Positions 1 to 12,877 of a stretch of DNA of 64,000 bases are shown here, piece after piece. The notes below the pieces were generated by a model. The model was not told the origin of the DNA. It saw only the letters and a program-made list of their open reading frames with translations, and searched no databases. Made by a program: the position numbers and the translations under genes. Source of the stretch: Oscarella lobularis (lineage: Eukaryota; Porifera; Homoscleromorpha; Homosclerophorida; Oscarellidae); NCBI RefSeq assembly GCF_947507565.1, contig NC_089180.1:1116001-1180000 (forward strand). Reading direction: 5' to 3'. Numbering within the stretch: position 1 is the stretch's first letter; the number at the start of each line of letters is the position of its first letter.

Positions 1-19
1 TGTTTATTCTATTTTTTAG

Positions 20-640
20 GCAGTTCATAAGGAAGGAGTTGTGCATGGCGATTTAAAACCGGCGAATTTTGTTGTGAAAAATGATCGTCTTTATCTCATT
101 GATTTTGGAATTGCTGATCAGATTGATGACGGATCAACGAGCGTCGATCGTTTCATTCACAAGGGAACAGCTGATTCAATGGCACCAGAAGCAATAAATT
201 ACGGCGGAATGAAGGTCGGTCAGTTAGTCAGTCAATGAGATGTCTCTTCTATTAATTATATTCTTCAGGTTGGTCCCTATAGTGACGTTTGGTCTCTTGG
301 CTGCATTTTGTACTCAATGGTCAGTGGACGTCCACCCTTTGCAGACAAGTCTACATACAAAGAGAAGCTCTTCGCTATTATCGACTCTTCCTATGAGATT
401 CCTTTTCCCAAGCATTGGGATTTTCAAGTCGTTGACGTCATTAGGGTTTGTCTAATGACAACAGGTAATTGTATTTATAATGATTATTCTTTGTAGATGT
501 GTCTTAAGAGAGACCCTAAAGAAAGAGCAACAATTCCTCAACTTCTTTCTCATTTATTTTTAAACGAATACTGTGATTCTCCGCCTCCTTTTTCTTCTTC
601 TCGTGAGTCAAGTCATCTCATAGATAAAAAAAATGCTTAA
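20..640 (+). CDS. TTK: TTK/MPS1 dual-specificity kinase, 3' end only
   Basis: This is the C-terminal half of a TTK/MPS1 kinase, the spindle-checkpoint kinase that acts at kinetochores. Three exons are visible: 20-214, 269-445 and 497-640, all with GT-AG introns of about 50 bases. The catalytic loop HGDLKPANF, the DFG segment LIDFGIADQ, the APE segment MAPEAINYG and the helix F motif SDVWSLGCILY are all present. They match TTK better than other kinases, especially the DFGIA signature and the ending CLKRDPKERATIPQLL. The N-lobe and the N-terminal region lie left of the window. The protein stops shortly after the kinase domain, with a short Ser/Pro-rich tail. Exon phases join cleanly and no damage is seen. 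Confidence 0.88.
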
Positions 641-943
641 ATTTGTTGTATATTAGCTGCTGAAATGAATAAGGAAAAGTGAAGTTATGTACTCTACTGA
701 CTCTGAGCAAAGTTCTACGATAAAAAATTAATTAGGTCAGACTGTATTGTAGGTGACGTTATGATATACGGGACGTATACGTCAAAAGATGTGACGTGGC
801 GCTGACGTGTTCGTTTTTTTCTTGCGTTGCAGTTTGTTTCCCTTTGATCCCTTTGATTTTTTTGTTTGTTGGAGGGGGATAATAAATCATTCTCTTATCA
901 CGTTACAGACCTGGGTTTTAGCAGGCTTTTTAATTCATACGGG
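641..943. other. intergenic, no gene seen
   Basis: AT-rich flank downstream of TTK. It contains several TGACGT-type words (about 750-805) but no coding exon that I can support. Confidence 0.5.
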
Positions 944-1704
944 GACACGAAAAAACTTTTATTTGAGCCGCGACGGGTTTTTCATTTACGCTGCGGATTA
1001 GCAGATAATCAGCCAGAAAGACAAAAACCCGCCTGTAGCTAGAGAACTTGCGCCTCCAGTTTCGCGAATAATAGCTGAAATTTCACGTACGCTTAGGAGA
1101 ATGTTTACTATCAGCCTCTCATCTGATTTGGCGAGAAAATTTAGCGAAATATGCTCGAAATCCCATTTTCGCGGGTTCGCGTTCTCCGCAGCTGAAGCCA
1201 ACAGTTCGCCTCTCTTAGCGGCGAGACTCACACAGCATGTTCAGCATTGACGTACGCTGCCGTGAACGAACAAAGGAAGGGCTCACGCGGTCTGATTTGG
1301 GGCACAGGAAAAGGAAACACAATTATGATACTTCACGCCCGTGATGTCTGACTGTACACGTGAGGTCCTTCCTTTGTTCGTCCACGGCAGCGTACAGTCA
1401 ATGCCGAACATGCTGTGTGAGTCTCGCCGCTAAGAGAGGCGAACTGTTGGCGTCAGCAGCGGAGAACGCGAACCCGCGAAAATGAGATTTCGAGCATATT
1501 TCGCTAAATTTTCTCGCCAAATCAGATGAGAGGCTGATAGTAAACATTCTCCTAAGCGTACGTGAAATTTTAGCTATTATTCGCAAAACTGGAGGCGCAA
1601 GTTCTCTAGCTACAGGCGGGTTTTCGTCTTTCTGGCCGATTATCTGCTAATCCGCAGCGTAAATGAAAAACCCGTCGAGGCTCAAATAAAAGTTTTTTCG
1701 TGTC
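944..1704. repeat. large palindrome (foldback element), about 345-base arms
   Basis: The stretch 944-1289 is repeated in reverse complement at 1358-1704 around a spacer of about 70 bases. Both outer ends carry GACACGAAAAAAC or its complement. The arms differ at only a few percent of positions, including small differences such as GACGTACGCTG against GACTGTACGCTG. Short open frames occur in both arms but resemble no family, and no transposase is encoded. It fits a non-autonomous foldback transposon or a recent inverted duplication. I could not identify a target-site duplication by eye. Confidence 0.85.
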
Positions 1705-1930
1705 TTCGTGCGATAATGTGACATTCACATGTTCCTAGGGCTTCTAGACCTTGGCCCAGCCAAATATATTTTGAAGAACGCGTCTTTTAGTACTGATTGG
1801 CTAACCCCTATTGTTACCTCACTAGCGGGCGAGCATGCGCAGTGTTTGTCCGCCCTGCTCCCACATACTGGATTACTTTTGATTGTGACTTCAGAGCGTG
1901 ACAATCAAAACTGTCGTTTCGGTTTCTCAG

Positions 1931-2113
1931 CGCATTTATAACACGGAAAATAGCACAGATCAATTGGAAACAGGGGTTTCTACGTATTAATTCCGTTTAT
2001 GAAAGAAAAAAACGCTTTTGCCTTTTTTGGGACACCGTTTTGGGCCCTATTTCGCGCATGCGCTGTACAAAAAAACGGGTTTTTAAGTTACGTCACAATG
2101 CCGAGCGTGACGA

Positions 2114-2148
<35 letters not shown>

Positions 2149-2240
2149 TACATACACTTCCGGCCCTAAGATCACGTTTGAAAGAGCCTCCCTCCGTCGT
2201 TATACGGGCTCCACCCGTACAACTGTGGTGGTCGGCTCCA
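1931..2240 (+). repeat. dispersed repeat with (CAGA)n core, copy A
   Basis: About 310 bases starting CGCATTTATAACACGG and ending GTGGTCGGCTCC, with a CAGA microsatellite near 2114-2147. The same element is present in opposite orientation at 63684-64000. Shared blocks include the GAGCGTGACGAACAGACAG region, CTTCCGGCCCTAAGATCACG and TATACGGGCTCCACCCGTAC. No coding capacity is supported. It is probably a short non-autonomous element of a lineage-specific family. The exact ends are unknown because copy B runs into the window edge. Confidence 0.85.
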
Positions 2241-2850
2241 TAAGGTACGCTTTTGCTGTCACAAATCAAGGAAAATGTTTGCGGTGTTTCTGTCTCCTCT
2301 GCCGTGTTGGGAGAGGCGATTTCGGGGGGTTCCGCCTGTATAACTTAGAGATCGAGGTAACTTCTATTCCCCACACGCCTTCTGTGAGCAACGGCATACG
2401 TTTCGAGTTACAAAAACATTGTGTTGATGCGTGACGAGCTTGTTTTCTTCAAAAAGTGTATTCTTTTGCGACTTTCGAGCCATTTTCGGACCCGCACGTG
2501 CTCACGCGGGGGCAAAGGTATCTCCTCCTACGACAGCAAAGTTTGCTATTCGCGTGGTACACTGATGTTCCCTCCGTGGCGTCATGCAGCGTTTTAGTGA
2601 GTAAGCTGCTTTCTCTTGGCGAGAAAAGGCGATTTTCTCCAGCACATCAAACCTGAGTACTCGGGCACTTAATCTCTCAAATTTTGTCTCTTAGCTTGGA
2701 CAACGCCTTTCCATAAAAAGAAGATGTCGAATTTAGTCCGAAAGCGAAAATTTCTTCAAGGCTCTCACCGAAAAGTCTCGAATGTTGAAGAAGATTTTCC
2801 TAGGTAGTCAGTGCATAAGCGACAATTGCCATAACGGTATCTATTTTACT
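2241..2850. other. no supported gene; left flank of the transposase
   Basis: Several short open frames but no recognisable domain. A P-element/THAP9-type transposase would normally carry a THAP zinc finger upstream of the next feature. I see no C2CH pattern here, so the 5' end of the transposon is missing or lies in an exon I cannot recognise. Confidence 0.4.
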
Positions 2851-2857
2851 TCATAGG

Positions 2858-4653
2858 ACAAAGTGGCAAATTGATAACTGTGGCTCTGTGAATTATCTCA
2901 CAAAAATGTTATACCGATCAATTGGTTCAAAGGACGGACCGCCAACGTCAGCACTTATCAGCGTTGCACTCTCGTTGACAGAGGCTCCTGAAATTTATGT
3001 TTGTGGCGTTCGCTTAACGACAGAGCAATGTTCACTTTTGCAAGAAGGCTTAGATTGGAATGAAAAGAGGACGGTCGACGTAGAAATTGTTACAGCTTTT
3101 CTTGACAAATTGTCATTATGCTCCGGAAATGATGACGGGCACTTTCGTCAGCTAATGCTCAGTAGTCGCCGTCTTTTCGTGAGCAGATCTGGAGAAAAAA
3201 GTGCAATTTTGGATTCGGTTAATAAGACCGTCCGCTCGACTAGATGTAGCTATCTCATTGAGCAGTCATCCCAACAACGCTGTGCAGCATGCAATCGCCT
3301 GCGTGCGTGCTTGAGAGTAGCTTATCAGCGCTCGCTGAAACCGCAAAGTGCTGCAGCAAGAAAGTATACCGCTAATGCTTTCTTAAAAACGCCTGAAAGA
3401 AAACGCAAATTCGCTAGCCTTGCCCGCGAAAAACAGATCCAAAATCAAAAGCTTCGTCGACTTCAAGTCAAAGTGCAAAAGTTGATTGCGGAGGCAGGGG
3501 TTCCAGTGACCGAAAGTCTTCATGAAGATCTTAAAACGTCCATTGAGGAAAAGCCTCCTGGTAAGTTTGAGGACATTCTGCCCAGTGGGAGCTTTCGACG
3601 TTTATTCTGGGAGCAACAGAAGAAAGCGTTTACGTCCAAAAAAGCAAAAGGAATGCGGTGGCACCCATTAATCATCCGATTGGCGCTGAACATAAAGATG
3701 ATATTCTCTGCTGCCTATCACGCCATTCGGTCGTCAGAGTTCCTTGTTCTTCCATCTGAGAGATCTCTAAGAGACTACAGCAATTTTTTCAAGAACAAAA
3801 CAGGCTTTCAAAAGGAGGTAAATGACCTTCTTCTTCGAGAATGCCCAAGTTCCGAAGAGTCACCATCAGACAAACACGTCGTCGTTGTACTAGACGAAAT
3901 GAAAATAAGAGAAGACTTAGTGTTTCACAAAAATACCGAAGAAGTTTGTGGCTTCGTCGACTTAGGCAAAACAGCAAATCAACTGCAAGTCGTTGAAAGT
4001 TCTTTGTCCAAGGACAAAGCACCTATCCCACCAATTGCCACGCAAATGCTCGTGGTAATGATTCGTGGACTGACCTCATCCCTTCGATTTCCATACGTAC
4101 ATTTTCCAACGAAAGGTGCTACAGCTTTGAATTTGCTCGATATCTTCTGGGATACTGTGGAAAAGCTGGAAATGATAGGCCTCAAAGTCGGTGCCGTTTC
4201 TTGTGACGGAGCTGGGCCAAATCGGAAGTTTTTCCGCCTGCATTCTTCCTGTGTCCCAGAATCGGTATCTCTTTGCCACCAAACGGTGAACCCCTACTCT
4301 AAAGAAAAAAGAAACATCTATTTTATTGCGGACGTTCCACACCTACTTAATTAAAACAACCAGGAATTGCCTATCACACTCATTTCCGTCTAGCAAATCG
4401 CGTAATATGCAGGTAAGTTTCTTAAAACTCTTAGAAAACGTATACTTGACTTAGTCATCTTTACTAGATGAACAATGAAGCAATTACTTGGAGACATATT
4501 GAGTCACTGTACAATTCTTGCCGGAAGACATCCGATCCAGCTGGGCTTTATGTTGTTAAAAAATTAAAACTAGAACACGTTAGATTGACTTCGTATTCAA
4601 GAATGCGAGTAGGTCTAGCCGCACAGGTAGGAGTCAATCCAGAAAAAATTTAG
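2858..4653 (+). mobile_element. P-element/THAP9-type DNA transposase, decayed
   Basis: A long open frame of about 490 residues runs from 2858 or slightly earlier; the first ATG that could start it is at 2906. It carries hallmarks of P-element/THAP9 transposases: MRWHPLIIRLALNIK, LPSERSLRDYSNFF, VVVLDEMKIREDLV (first catalytic Asp), CDGAGPNRKFF (second) and FIADVPHLL. After VPHLL the expected KTTRNC segment follows in another frame near 4354, so a small insertion or frameshift interrupts the gene. A further exon at 4468-4653 gives the family segment WRHIESLYNSC...KLKLEHVRLTSYSRMRV and then a stop. The THAP finger and the last acidic catalytic residue are not found. This is a plain DNA transposon relic. 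Confidence 0.85.
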
Positions 4654-4759
4654 AGTTCACAAAGTGGTTGTTTTTGCCAGATTTTAAGTCGAACTGTCGC
4701 TAATGGCCTCGAATTTTTCAAAATAAATGGGTCTAGCGAGACCGTCCGTTTTTGCTGGT

Positions 4760-5845
4760 TCGAGCGGAGAAGAATTAAGACAGAGTAGGCATTTTCAACC
4801 TTTAAACTTGCTAACGGATTGATCTTCGAGCTGCTAATGCACTTAATTGGACAATTGCTCGACGAGTGCGGAAGAAAATAGCTTCCAATTCGGGGATCCT
4901 TCAATCGACAGGAGCTTTTCGGCATGTTTCTTAAGTCGCTCGATACGCGAAGATGCTTCGGAAACAACGTCGTCGGCTAGAAGCTCTCGATATCGACTGC
5001 CGGAATTTTGCTATGAAGGGCCCTGATTATTTATGGCATATGGATGGATACGACAAGATCAAACCATATGGTTTCGCGATCTATGTCTGTATTGACGGGT
5101 GCAGTTGAATATCTTTGAAGTGGCTTAGTTGTCTCTGCGTACAGATTTTCGTGAAGAATTATGTGGCTGGAAGTTGCATCCACGAACAACGATCCACTTG
5201 TTATATCTGACTACTATTTACGTTGCATAGAGACACTGAAAGGTATTTCACATAAACTTTCTTTAATATCTCAATTATATTGTGAGGCCTTACTTTCATT
5301 TAGGTCTGCCAAGAGTCCTTCGTGCTGACCGAGGCACTGAAAATACACCTGTCGTAACATTGCAACCGTTCCTGCGTCATAAAGACACGGATGATATGGG
5401 CGGTGAGCGTAACTTCATGTATGGAAGATCGAGAGCGAATCAGGTTAGGTAAAGTAAATTATTTCATTAGCCAAGCTTAATTGAACTTTGTTCTAAGAGA
5501 ATTGAAGCTTGGTGGGGACAGCTACGCAAAAATGGTGCTGGATATTGGATAGATTTCTTCAAGGTACCTATTTAGTACATACTCTTCCATTCAATGGTCA
5601 TGTTTAGGATTTGCAAGATTTGGTGAAGTTTGACGCTTCTTGCTCTTTCCGCAAGTAACATTGATTGAATTCGTTGCTTCAAAAATTGTATCATTTTCCG
5701 AAGGGACTGCATTCGGTACTGCTTCATGGCTGTCATTCAGAAAGAACTTGACGAGGTTGCAAGAGAGTGGAATTTCCATCGAATCGAGAAATCTAAACAC
5801 GGAGAGTCACCTGGGGGTGTACCAGAACTTCTCTACTACTGAGTC
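4760..5845 (+). pseudogene. integrase-core domain gene (animal-wide family), broken fossil
   Basis: The + strand holds the typical exons of an integrase-core protein family found in many animals. Segments recognised are YLWHMDGYDKIKPYGFAIY near 5030-5090, a block around 5165-5245 matching the WLEV..SNNDP region, LPRVLRADRGTENTPVV near 5305-5350, NFMYGRSRANQ then RIEAWWGQLRKNG near 5410-5560, and EVAREWNFHRI near 5755. Known intron positions of the family appear to be kept. The frame is interrupted about half a dozen times, so it looks dead. It lies directly downstream of the transposase relic. Whether this family is a domesticated host gene or a mobile-element integrase cannot be settled here. 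Confidence 0.78.
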
Positions 5846-5929
5846 AGTTCGTTTGCTGTTCTTTTTAAATTAGAAGCCTGTGTTCTTCTATTTAAACTCT
5901 TTCTTTAGATGCGTTATTGACTGTAAGTG

Positions 5930-8900
5930 TCATTCCCCGAATACACTAAGGGCTTCAACAGGCAGTGAACCTTGTCAGGTATTGAAAAAACTCAGCGACA
6001 GTCGCTGTGCAAGTGCCAAAGTGGAGTTCATGTCTGGAGAAATCGGCCTGATAGGACCGGTTGTGACGACGAGAACTCGTGCACAAGAAACGACTTTTGC
6101 CTCAGCGGCAGATGCTTAGGCACTCCTTTCTTCTGCTTGTCGTGTCAAAAATGCGATGGCAGCGGCGGTTGCGTCACCGGTTCACGTTCCTGCGCTATCA
6201 GCAACACATGCTATTCTAGCGGTGATCGAAAAAATCAGGCTAGAATTGGCGATGACGGTTGCAAGGCAAATAAAAGTTGAACTCTTGGCCTCTACTTTTA
6301 ACACTTTTGTTTCTACTCTAAAGGAATGTCAACCTTTGGCGAATCAGTTTGATTGGACCAGTGTGTCAGGAAGAAGTTGCAATGACAACAATGCTTGCAC
6401 TAAGAATGACCAGTGCAAAGATGGAAGATGCACAGGAACAGCATTTTTGTGTCAGAGTTGCGAGTCATGCAGTGGAAATGGATGCACGCTAAACTCTGGC
6501 AATTGTCTTCTTGACAATATGTGTTACACAAACAATCAAGTGAACCCTAATGAACAGTGTCAGGTAAACACAAAAACTCTATACTATTTATTAATGTGGT
6601 AAATTCTATTTTGTAGGCGTGCAAATCTACGACTAATACAGTGGTCACCGTTGACCGGTACCAGTTGTGACGACGGGATATCTGTACGCATTCGGATGCG
6701 TGTACCAATCGTGGACTGTGCGTCGGAACTCTGATAACGTGCGTTTCTCCATGCCAGCAATGCGACGGAACATCTCAATGTCGAACTCAAGGATGCTTGA
6801 CACCTCAGAGAAACTGCGGGTGCGGCGTTTGCTACAACAACAACGCAGTGAATCCGAGCAAACAGTGTCATTACTGTAACATTGCTTCATCTCCTACCTC
6901 ATGGACAAACTATCCGACTCAGCCTTGCGACGACGGAAATTCGTGCACTAGAGACGACACGTGCAACGCAGGAACGTGCAGTGGAACGGACTTCACCAGC
7001 GAATGCGATGTGCACACGGTGGCAACGAATCCGTGTGTCAGTAGAACTTACTGTGACGGTTCAAATTGTCTACCGACATATTATTCGTCGAGTCGTCAGT
7101 GTTATACAAATCAGGACGCTTGCGACTATCCGAATTTGTTTTGCAGCGGAAGCCACGCCGAGTGCCGATATTGTACGAGTGACGGCACGTGCACTTCCGT
7201 ACTGAGCACAAAGAAACCAACGACAGGTGTTGATCCAACGAACGCCGTCATATCCGTTTTTGAGTCTACGTCATCGTCACAGTTATTGTCTCTTGTACAA
7301 GGCACAGATGGAAAGTCGTACCTGATGCTGACGAATATTCGAGAAATGAAGATGAGGTTCGAAGGCTTCAAAGTTCCGTGTGGCAACGTCAGAATCGACT
7401 GGTAATTAGTGGACACAGCCAACAGCGATACGGTAGTGTATTCGTCAACGGGCCAAATAGAAATCGCCAGTGAAATAATACACGACGTAACGGTTACGAA
7501 CCAATTCACACTAACAAACGGAGGCACGTACAGAATCGACGCGACAGCCAAAAATGTGAGAGACACAGAAACTGCGAAGAATTCCGACGAGATCTTCGTT
7601 GATGTCACTGCTCCAGTAATCTGGGTCATCTACGATGGAAGTCGTCCTGGTCCAAATCAAGTAGCAGATATCGATTATCAAAGTGGAATCGATGCAATTT
7701 CAATTCATTGGGACCCAAATACCATTGAGGATCCGGAAAGTGGAATCGATACAGACAGCTATAGAATCGCCGTGGGCACAAGCGCCGGTAGCACGAACAT
7801 CAAGGACTTTGTGTCGTCAGCGACAGGAGAGATAACTGGACTCTCTCTTACTCACGGTACAACGTATTACGTGACGTTGACAGTGTATAATCGAACTGGA
7901 TTGTTCACCATCAGATCGTCGGACGGCGTCGCCGTAGACACCACGGCACCAGTAACAGGAGCGGTGACGATTGTTAACAGTACGACCGATCAAACTCAAC
8001 GCGACTATTTCACATCACCGAGTCGTCGCTTTGTAGCCACGCTGAAGGGTTGTAATGATCCCGAGAGCGGCATACGTCAAATGAGCTGGACAATGTGTTC
8101 TACTAATGTACAGAATTCGGCCGATTCAGCGTGCAACACGGCTGGTTACCAAACGTACAGTTGCGCCGATTTCAACGACTGTCTCGTCGATATTACGTTT
8201 TCACCTTCAGATCGAATCCTTTTCAACGGAAATTTCCAATCAGGCTACTCATATACACTCAGTTTGTCAATCGAGAACGAAGCTCTATTGACGAGTTCCG
8301 TCAACTCGAACGCAGTGATTGCCGACTATGATGCGCCTGTAGGCGGAACAGTGTATCACGGTCTCATTACAGACATTGACTACCAACACGTCAACACGTC
8401 AATCAGTGCGAGGTGGTTCGGATTTCGAGACGAACAGAGTGGATTGGACTATTGCCAATTGGCAGTTCGTAGAACATCGCCGGATGTAATCGTACTTCTG
8501 TTCGGCAATGTTGCTCTCAGCGGAATGACCACTAAACCGTTAGATTTTGCAGCAGAGACCGTGTACAGTGTTATCGTACGTTGTTTTGACAAAGCCGGAT
8601 TCTACACGGCCGTTACATCCGACGGAGTATTCATCGATCCGTATCCTCCCGTCGCGACAGAGATAGCTGATGTTCGGTGTACGACGATAATGTAAACGAT
8701 GAAGACGAAGACAGAGATTTTCAAGTTCAGCAAACAGGAGTGAAAAGCAAATGGAAAGTCTTTCCGTCGGCCAGTGGTCTTTCATCGTGTTTCTGGTCAC
8801 TGGGATCGACGAGGAATGAATTGGAACTGGGAGACATTGTACCAGAACAGTCCATTCCGCCGACGAGTATACGATAGCCTTGTCAATGTCGACGACGTAC

Positions 8901-10905
8901 TTCGCAGCCGTACGCTGTTCTAGTCGCGCTGGACTATCGACGACATCGATATCGGATGGAATCGCAGTAGATACAAGCGTTCTTTTGTCGGGAGCAGTGC
9001 ATGACTTGTGTCCCGATCCGTGTGGCCTTACAACAGACAAAGAATTCTCTCCGTCTAATACCGCTCTGAAATTTCGCTGGGATCGTTTCACCGATGCTGA
9101 AAGTGCATGGCATCGAATTGTACGAGTGGAATTACGACCAAGACTGTACTGGATTCTATATATTGAGCGAGTTTGAGCCTGTCGGACTTGTTAACGAGGT
9201 CTTCTCCAATCAATCACTAGATCACAATGACAGTACAAGGCGTCAATGGAGCTGGACTCAAAGTAGCGAGTAGATCAAACGGCGTCCTGATCGATACAAC
9301 GTCGCCGAGAAACGTTGTAGTGAGAGACGGAAATAATCCATCAACAGATATTGACTATCAGTCGTCAAGCAAGATCGCGTCATTTACGTGGTCGCAAGTA
9401 ACAGATCCTGAATCCGGTATCGCTATCCTTCAAGTCGGTCTGGGTTCGTCACCAGGAGACAATGACATCGTGGCACTGACAACAATATCTAACGCGTCTA
9501 CGTCGCATTCGTTCAGCAACCTGAGACTGGAACAGAACAATGTGTAGTACGCATTAGTCTGTGCCACGAATGGAGCTCGTCTACGCACGTGTGTGAACTC
9601 CGACGGAATTTTGATTGATACCACTTCTCCCAACACAGGCGTTGTCATTCACGGCGCCGTTCAACCGGGAATGATGTACCAAGCAGACGATATTAGCAAA
9701 GTCATAGCGCATTGGTACGGATTCAGAGACTTGGAAAGCTCAGTAGACTATTTCGAATGGGCGATTGGTACATCACCAAGTGCAACCGATGTTCAGGTGT
9801 ATACGGCGGTCGGTTCCAATGTTACATTTGAGGCAGCTCTTTCTCTCGAAAATGGACAGCAATACTTCGTGTCCGTTATCTGCTACAATGGAGCAGGTTT
9901 GCAAATTGCCGACGTCTCTGACGGAGTGACCGTGGACATAACGGCGCCTGTAACATCAGAGATGACCATCTCTCTTACTTGACCTCGTTGCCCATTTGGA
10001 ATCATCGCTTCATGGGAGAATTTCACCGACGCCGAAAGTCCGATCTGGTATTACACGTGGACCTCAGTCGGTACTACGAAATGTGGTATTCAATCGCAAG
10101 TATTCACGAACGTCGGCACGCGAATGACGGCGTCAAATTTTATGATCACGTTTGTAATCAGGACTAACGTACTATTCGTCTGTTTTAGCTCGCAATCGAG
10201 CTGGGCTGTTATCAAAGATCTTCTCAGACGGTATTCTATTTGACGACTGTCCACCAATCGCTGGGATTGTCCGAGATGGAGACGGCAGGACAGATGTTGA
10301 TTTTCAAACACAAACGACCACATATTCTTTGAACTAGGACGAGTTTGAAGACGACGAGAGCGGATTGGGACTATGCTCGGTGGGCATTGGTACGAGCAAT
10401 GATAGCGCGGATATTCGCGACTTCGTAAATGTGGGAAATGGTGTAACTCGATATCAATTCACTAATGTTGATCTGCAGAATGGAATCAAGTACTATGGGC
10501 TTGTCCGCTGCAACAACACAAATGGATTAGAAACCACCACGTCATCAAATGGCGTTACTATCAACTCCACCAACGCCAGGCGTCGTTCGCACTGTTCGTT
10601 TCCAGACTTCACTGACGTCAACTGAAGAAGCTACGTGGGATACCTTCACGGATACAGAGAGTTCTATCGACAGTTATTGGTGGTCAATTAGCAGCCGCAG
10701 TCCTCAAGACAAACTTCGTTTTACTGATGTCAAACTGAATGCGTTTGCTGTGCACAACGGACTAAATCTAACAGCGAACAGAACTTACGTTGTGACAGTG
10801 AGAGCATTCAATCATGCAGGACTGTCATCTGTAGCGTCTTCAGAAGGACTCGTAATTGACATATCTCCACCTCGAGCTGGTATTGTGTTTAACCTCGTCT
10901 ATACA
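5930..10905 (+). pseudogene. decayed large extracellular gene: Cys-rich modules then FN3-like repeats
   Basis: About 5 kb on the + strand reads as one gene. From 5930 to 7200 there are at least four Cys-rich modules with the pattern CDDxNSCTRxDxCxxGxCxGT and endings like NxCYxxNxVNPxxQC. From 7205 to 10905 there are about seven FN3-like repeats, each with DIDYQSG, DPESGIDxYxxxIGTSxG, LxxGxxYYVTVxxYNxAG and SDGVxVDTTAP. This architecture is seen in very large secreted proteins of marine invertebrates. A normal intron occurs at about 6563-6616. The frame is broken repeatedly: in-frame stops at 7403 and 9545, and frame changes near 8690, 8870, 9180, 9980, 10190 and 10560. At least ten lesions make a pseudogene the best call, though assembly error could account for some. 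Confidence 0.8.
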
Positions 10906-10919
10906 TAAGAAGAGAGACA

Positions 10920-12835
10920 TTACCGCATCAAACAGGCAATTCCAATTAGGCGTACTCCGTCATCGTCAGCCGTTGGAGTCGGCACGTGAGACGGCGGTCT
11001 TTCCGCCATCAGTTTTCGTCGAAGTACCTTCGCTCCCTGCTCCATCTTCCTCAGGTTCTCAAGCACGACGGGAATCGAAATCGGATCGGGAAAGACAAGA
11101 CGGCAGCCGCCGCCGCCGCCGCTGCTACTCTCGTCTTCGACGCGACACACCTTGAAGAATTTCTTCGAGTCTTGCGTGTGCCGATGCCATTGCTCAAGGA
11201 GATGACGATAGTAAGAAGAATCTTTCGCAGGACCACCTCCTGGCGCCGCCGAAAGGCGCACCGGCGATTGTCCAGCAGTGGTCGACGTCGTCTCATTCCT
11301 TGTCTTCTCTCTCGAGCCCGAAGCGTGGTCAGGAGAGATTCTGCTGACCTTCAAAGACGAGTGCATGCTGGCGAGCACCTCGGCGACGGACCGTTTTGCC
11401 GGGTGGACGACAGCGGCGCTTCTGGTGCTTCGGACGAGCTCCGACGCATTTGGCCACGATGATTGACTGTCCGGTTCAGCGGAAAAGTCGACGGCATTCC
11501 ACGGCTGGAGTAGAAAGGACGTTAGAACAAAGGGCTGTCCGAGAGATGTCATATGCACGTACCTTCATGAATTTCACAATGTTTCTTCTTTGACTCTTTG
11601 AAGAACTCTCTGACAACAATTGGCTTTCTTTGCTAAATCGACGCAAATTTCGACGCGGCCAGACAAATTCGGAGCCCTTTTGAATCGACGGCAACGCTTT
11701 TTCTAGAGCAAATCATTCGGCGACATCAATATGTGGATGTTGGATATATATAAAAACTGTGATTAAATAATTATTAATTGACTGCATACCTCTTTCCTCT
11801 TGCGTAATCTCTGTCGTTCGTTTATCAAGTGCAGCAGCCATGAGCTCTTCTTCGTCTTCGTCATTCTCCATTTCTTCGTTGTCTGGGCGAACTGTTCCTG
11901 TAACTTCGGCTGCACCCGCTGTTACTTCTCCTAAAGAAACAGTACGTCATACATATTTTTGTTATAATTGTCAATATGACTAACTTCTAGTTGGCTGAAA
12001 TCCACCTGGGCCCGTTGGCGGAAACCCGGAAATAGCCCATTGAAGCATCTTCTGCTGAATGGGATCATCTAGAACAACGGGCTTATGCCTCTTCAACGTC
12101 TTTTTCGATTTCGTTTGAGAGCTCAAAACATCCGCCACTTCTTCCACTTCCGTCCCTATTGGCTCGTCATCGACGTCAGAAAACGTCTTGCGACAACGCT
12201 TAGCAGCTATCTATGAAAAAACACGTGATAAAAACAATAAATAAATAAATAAATATACTGTATATGTGTATAACCTACTGTACCTCCAATGCTGTCATGA
12301 TTGCGTCTCTGTAGTGTAAATCTCTTAACTTGGGCATGCTCACTTTCTTTGCAAACGATTCGAATTGAGCCAATTGATTGATAGTGCACGCTAACTAAAG
12401 AATCTCGACGTCACATGCGCTCCCTCATTTTATCCTATTCTAATCTCACTCCCGAATATTGCTCTTTTCCGAGCCAACGAATCCTCGCGTGACCGCTCGG
12501 CGTCTTCTCCTGCTTCGCCTCCCAATCGTGAACGACGAGCGCCGGCCACCAATCAAATCCTTGCAACTTTCCCCAAACCAATTCGCCGACGACGACGACG
12601 ACGCGACGCGACAACAAAGCCTACACAAGCAAATAAAAAATAATTAATTAAGATATTGCTGGGGTCGTCGTCCCCACTTCCTTTCTCTTCTCCGCTTCCG
12701 CTGCTTTCGCTCGCTTACGTTCGGATTCCGGACGCGGAAGCGGCGGGGGCGCCATTCCGAATAGCAATCGTTTTACGCGATTTTTGCGCAGGCTAATCCG
12801 ATTGCGCACTTCTCCCGTCTCCTTCTCCTCGGCCG

Positions 12836-12877
<42 letters not shown>

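Noticed and set aside
2114-2147. CRISPR-like array of short repeats (CAGA words)
   Set aside because: Pure microsatellite with no spacers, inside a dispersed repeat in an animal-type genome.
11051-11466. + strand frames rich in Ala and Arg
   Set aside because: Shadows of the last exon of the leftward PWWP gene, produced by its poly-Gly codons.
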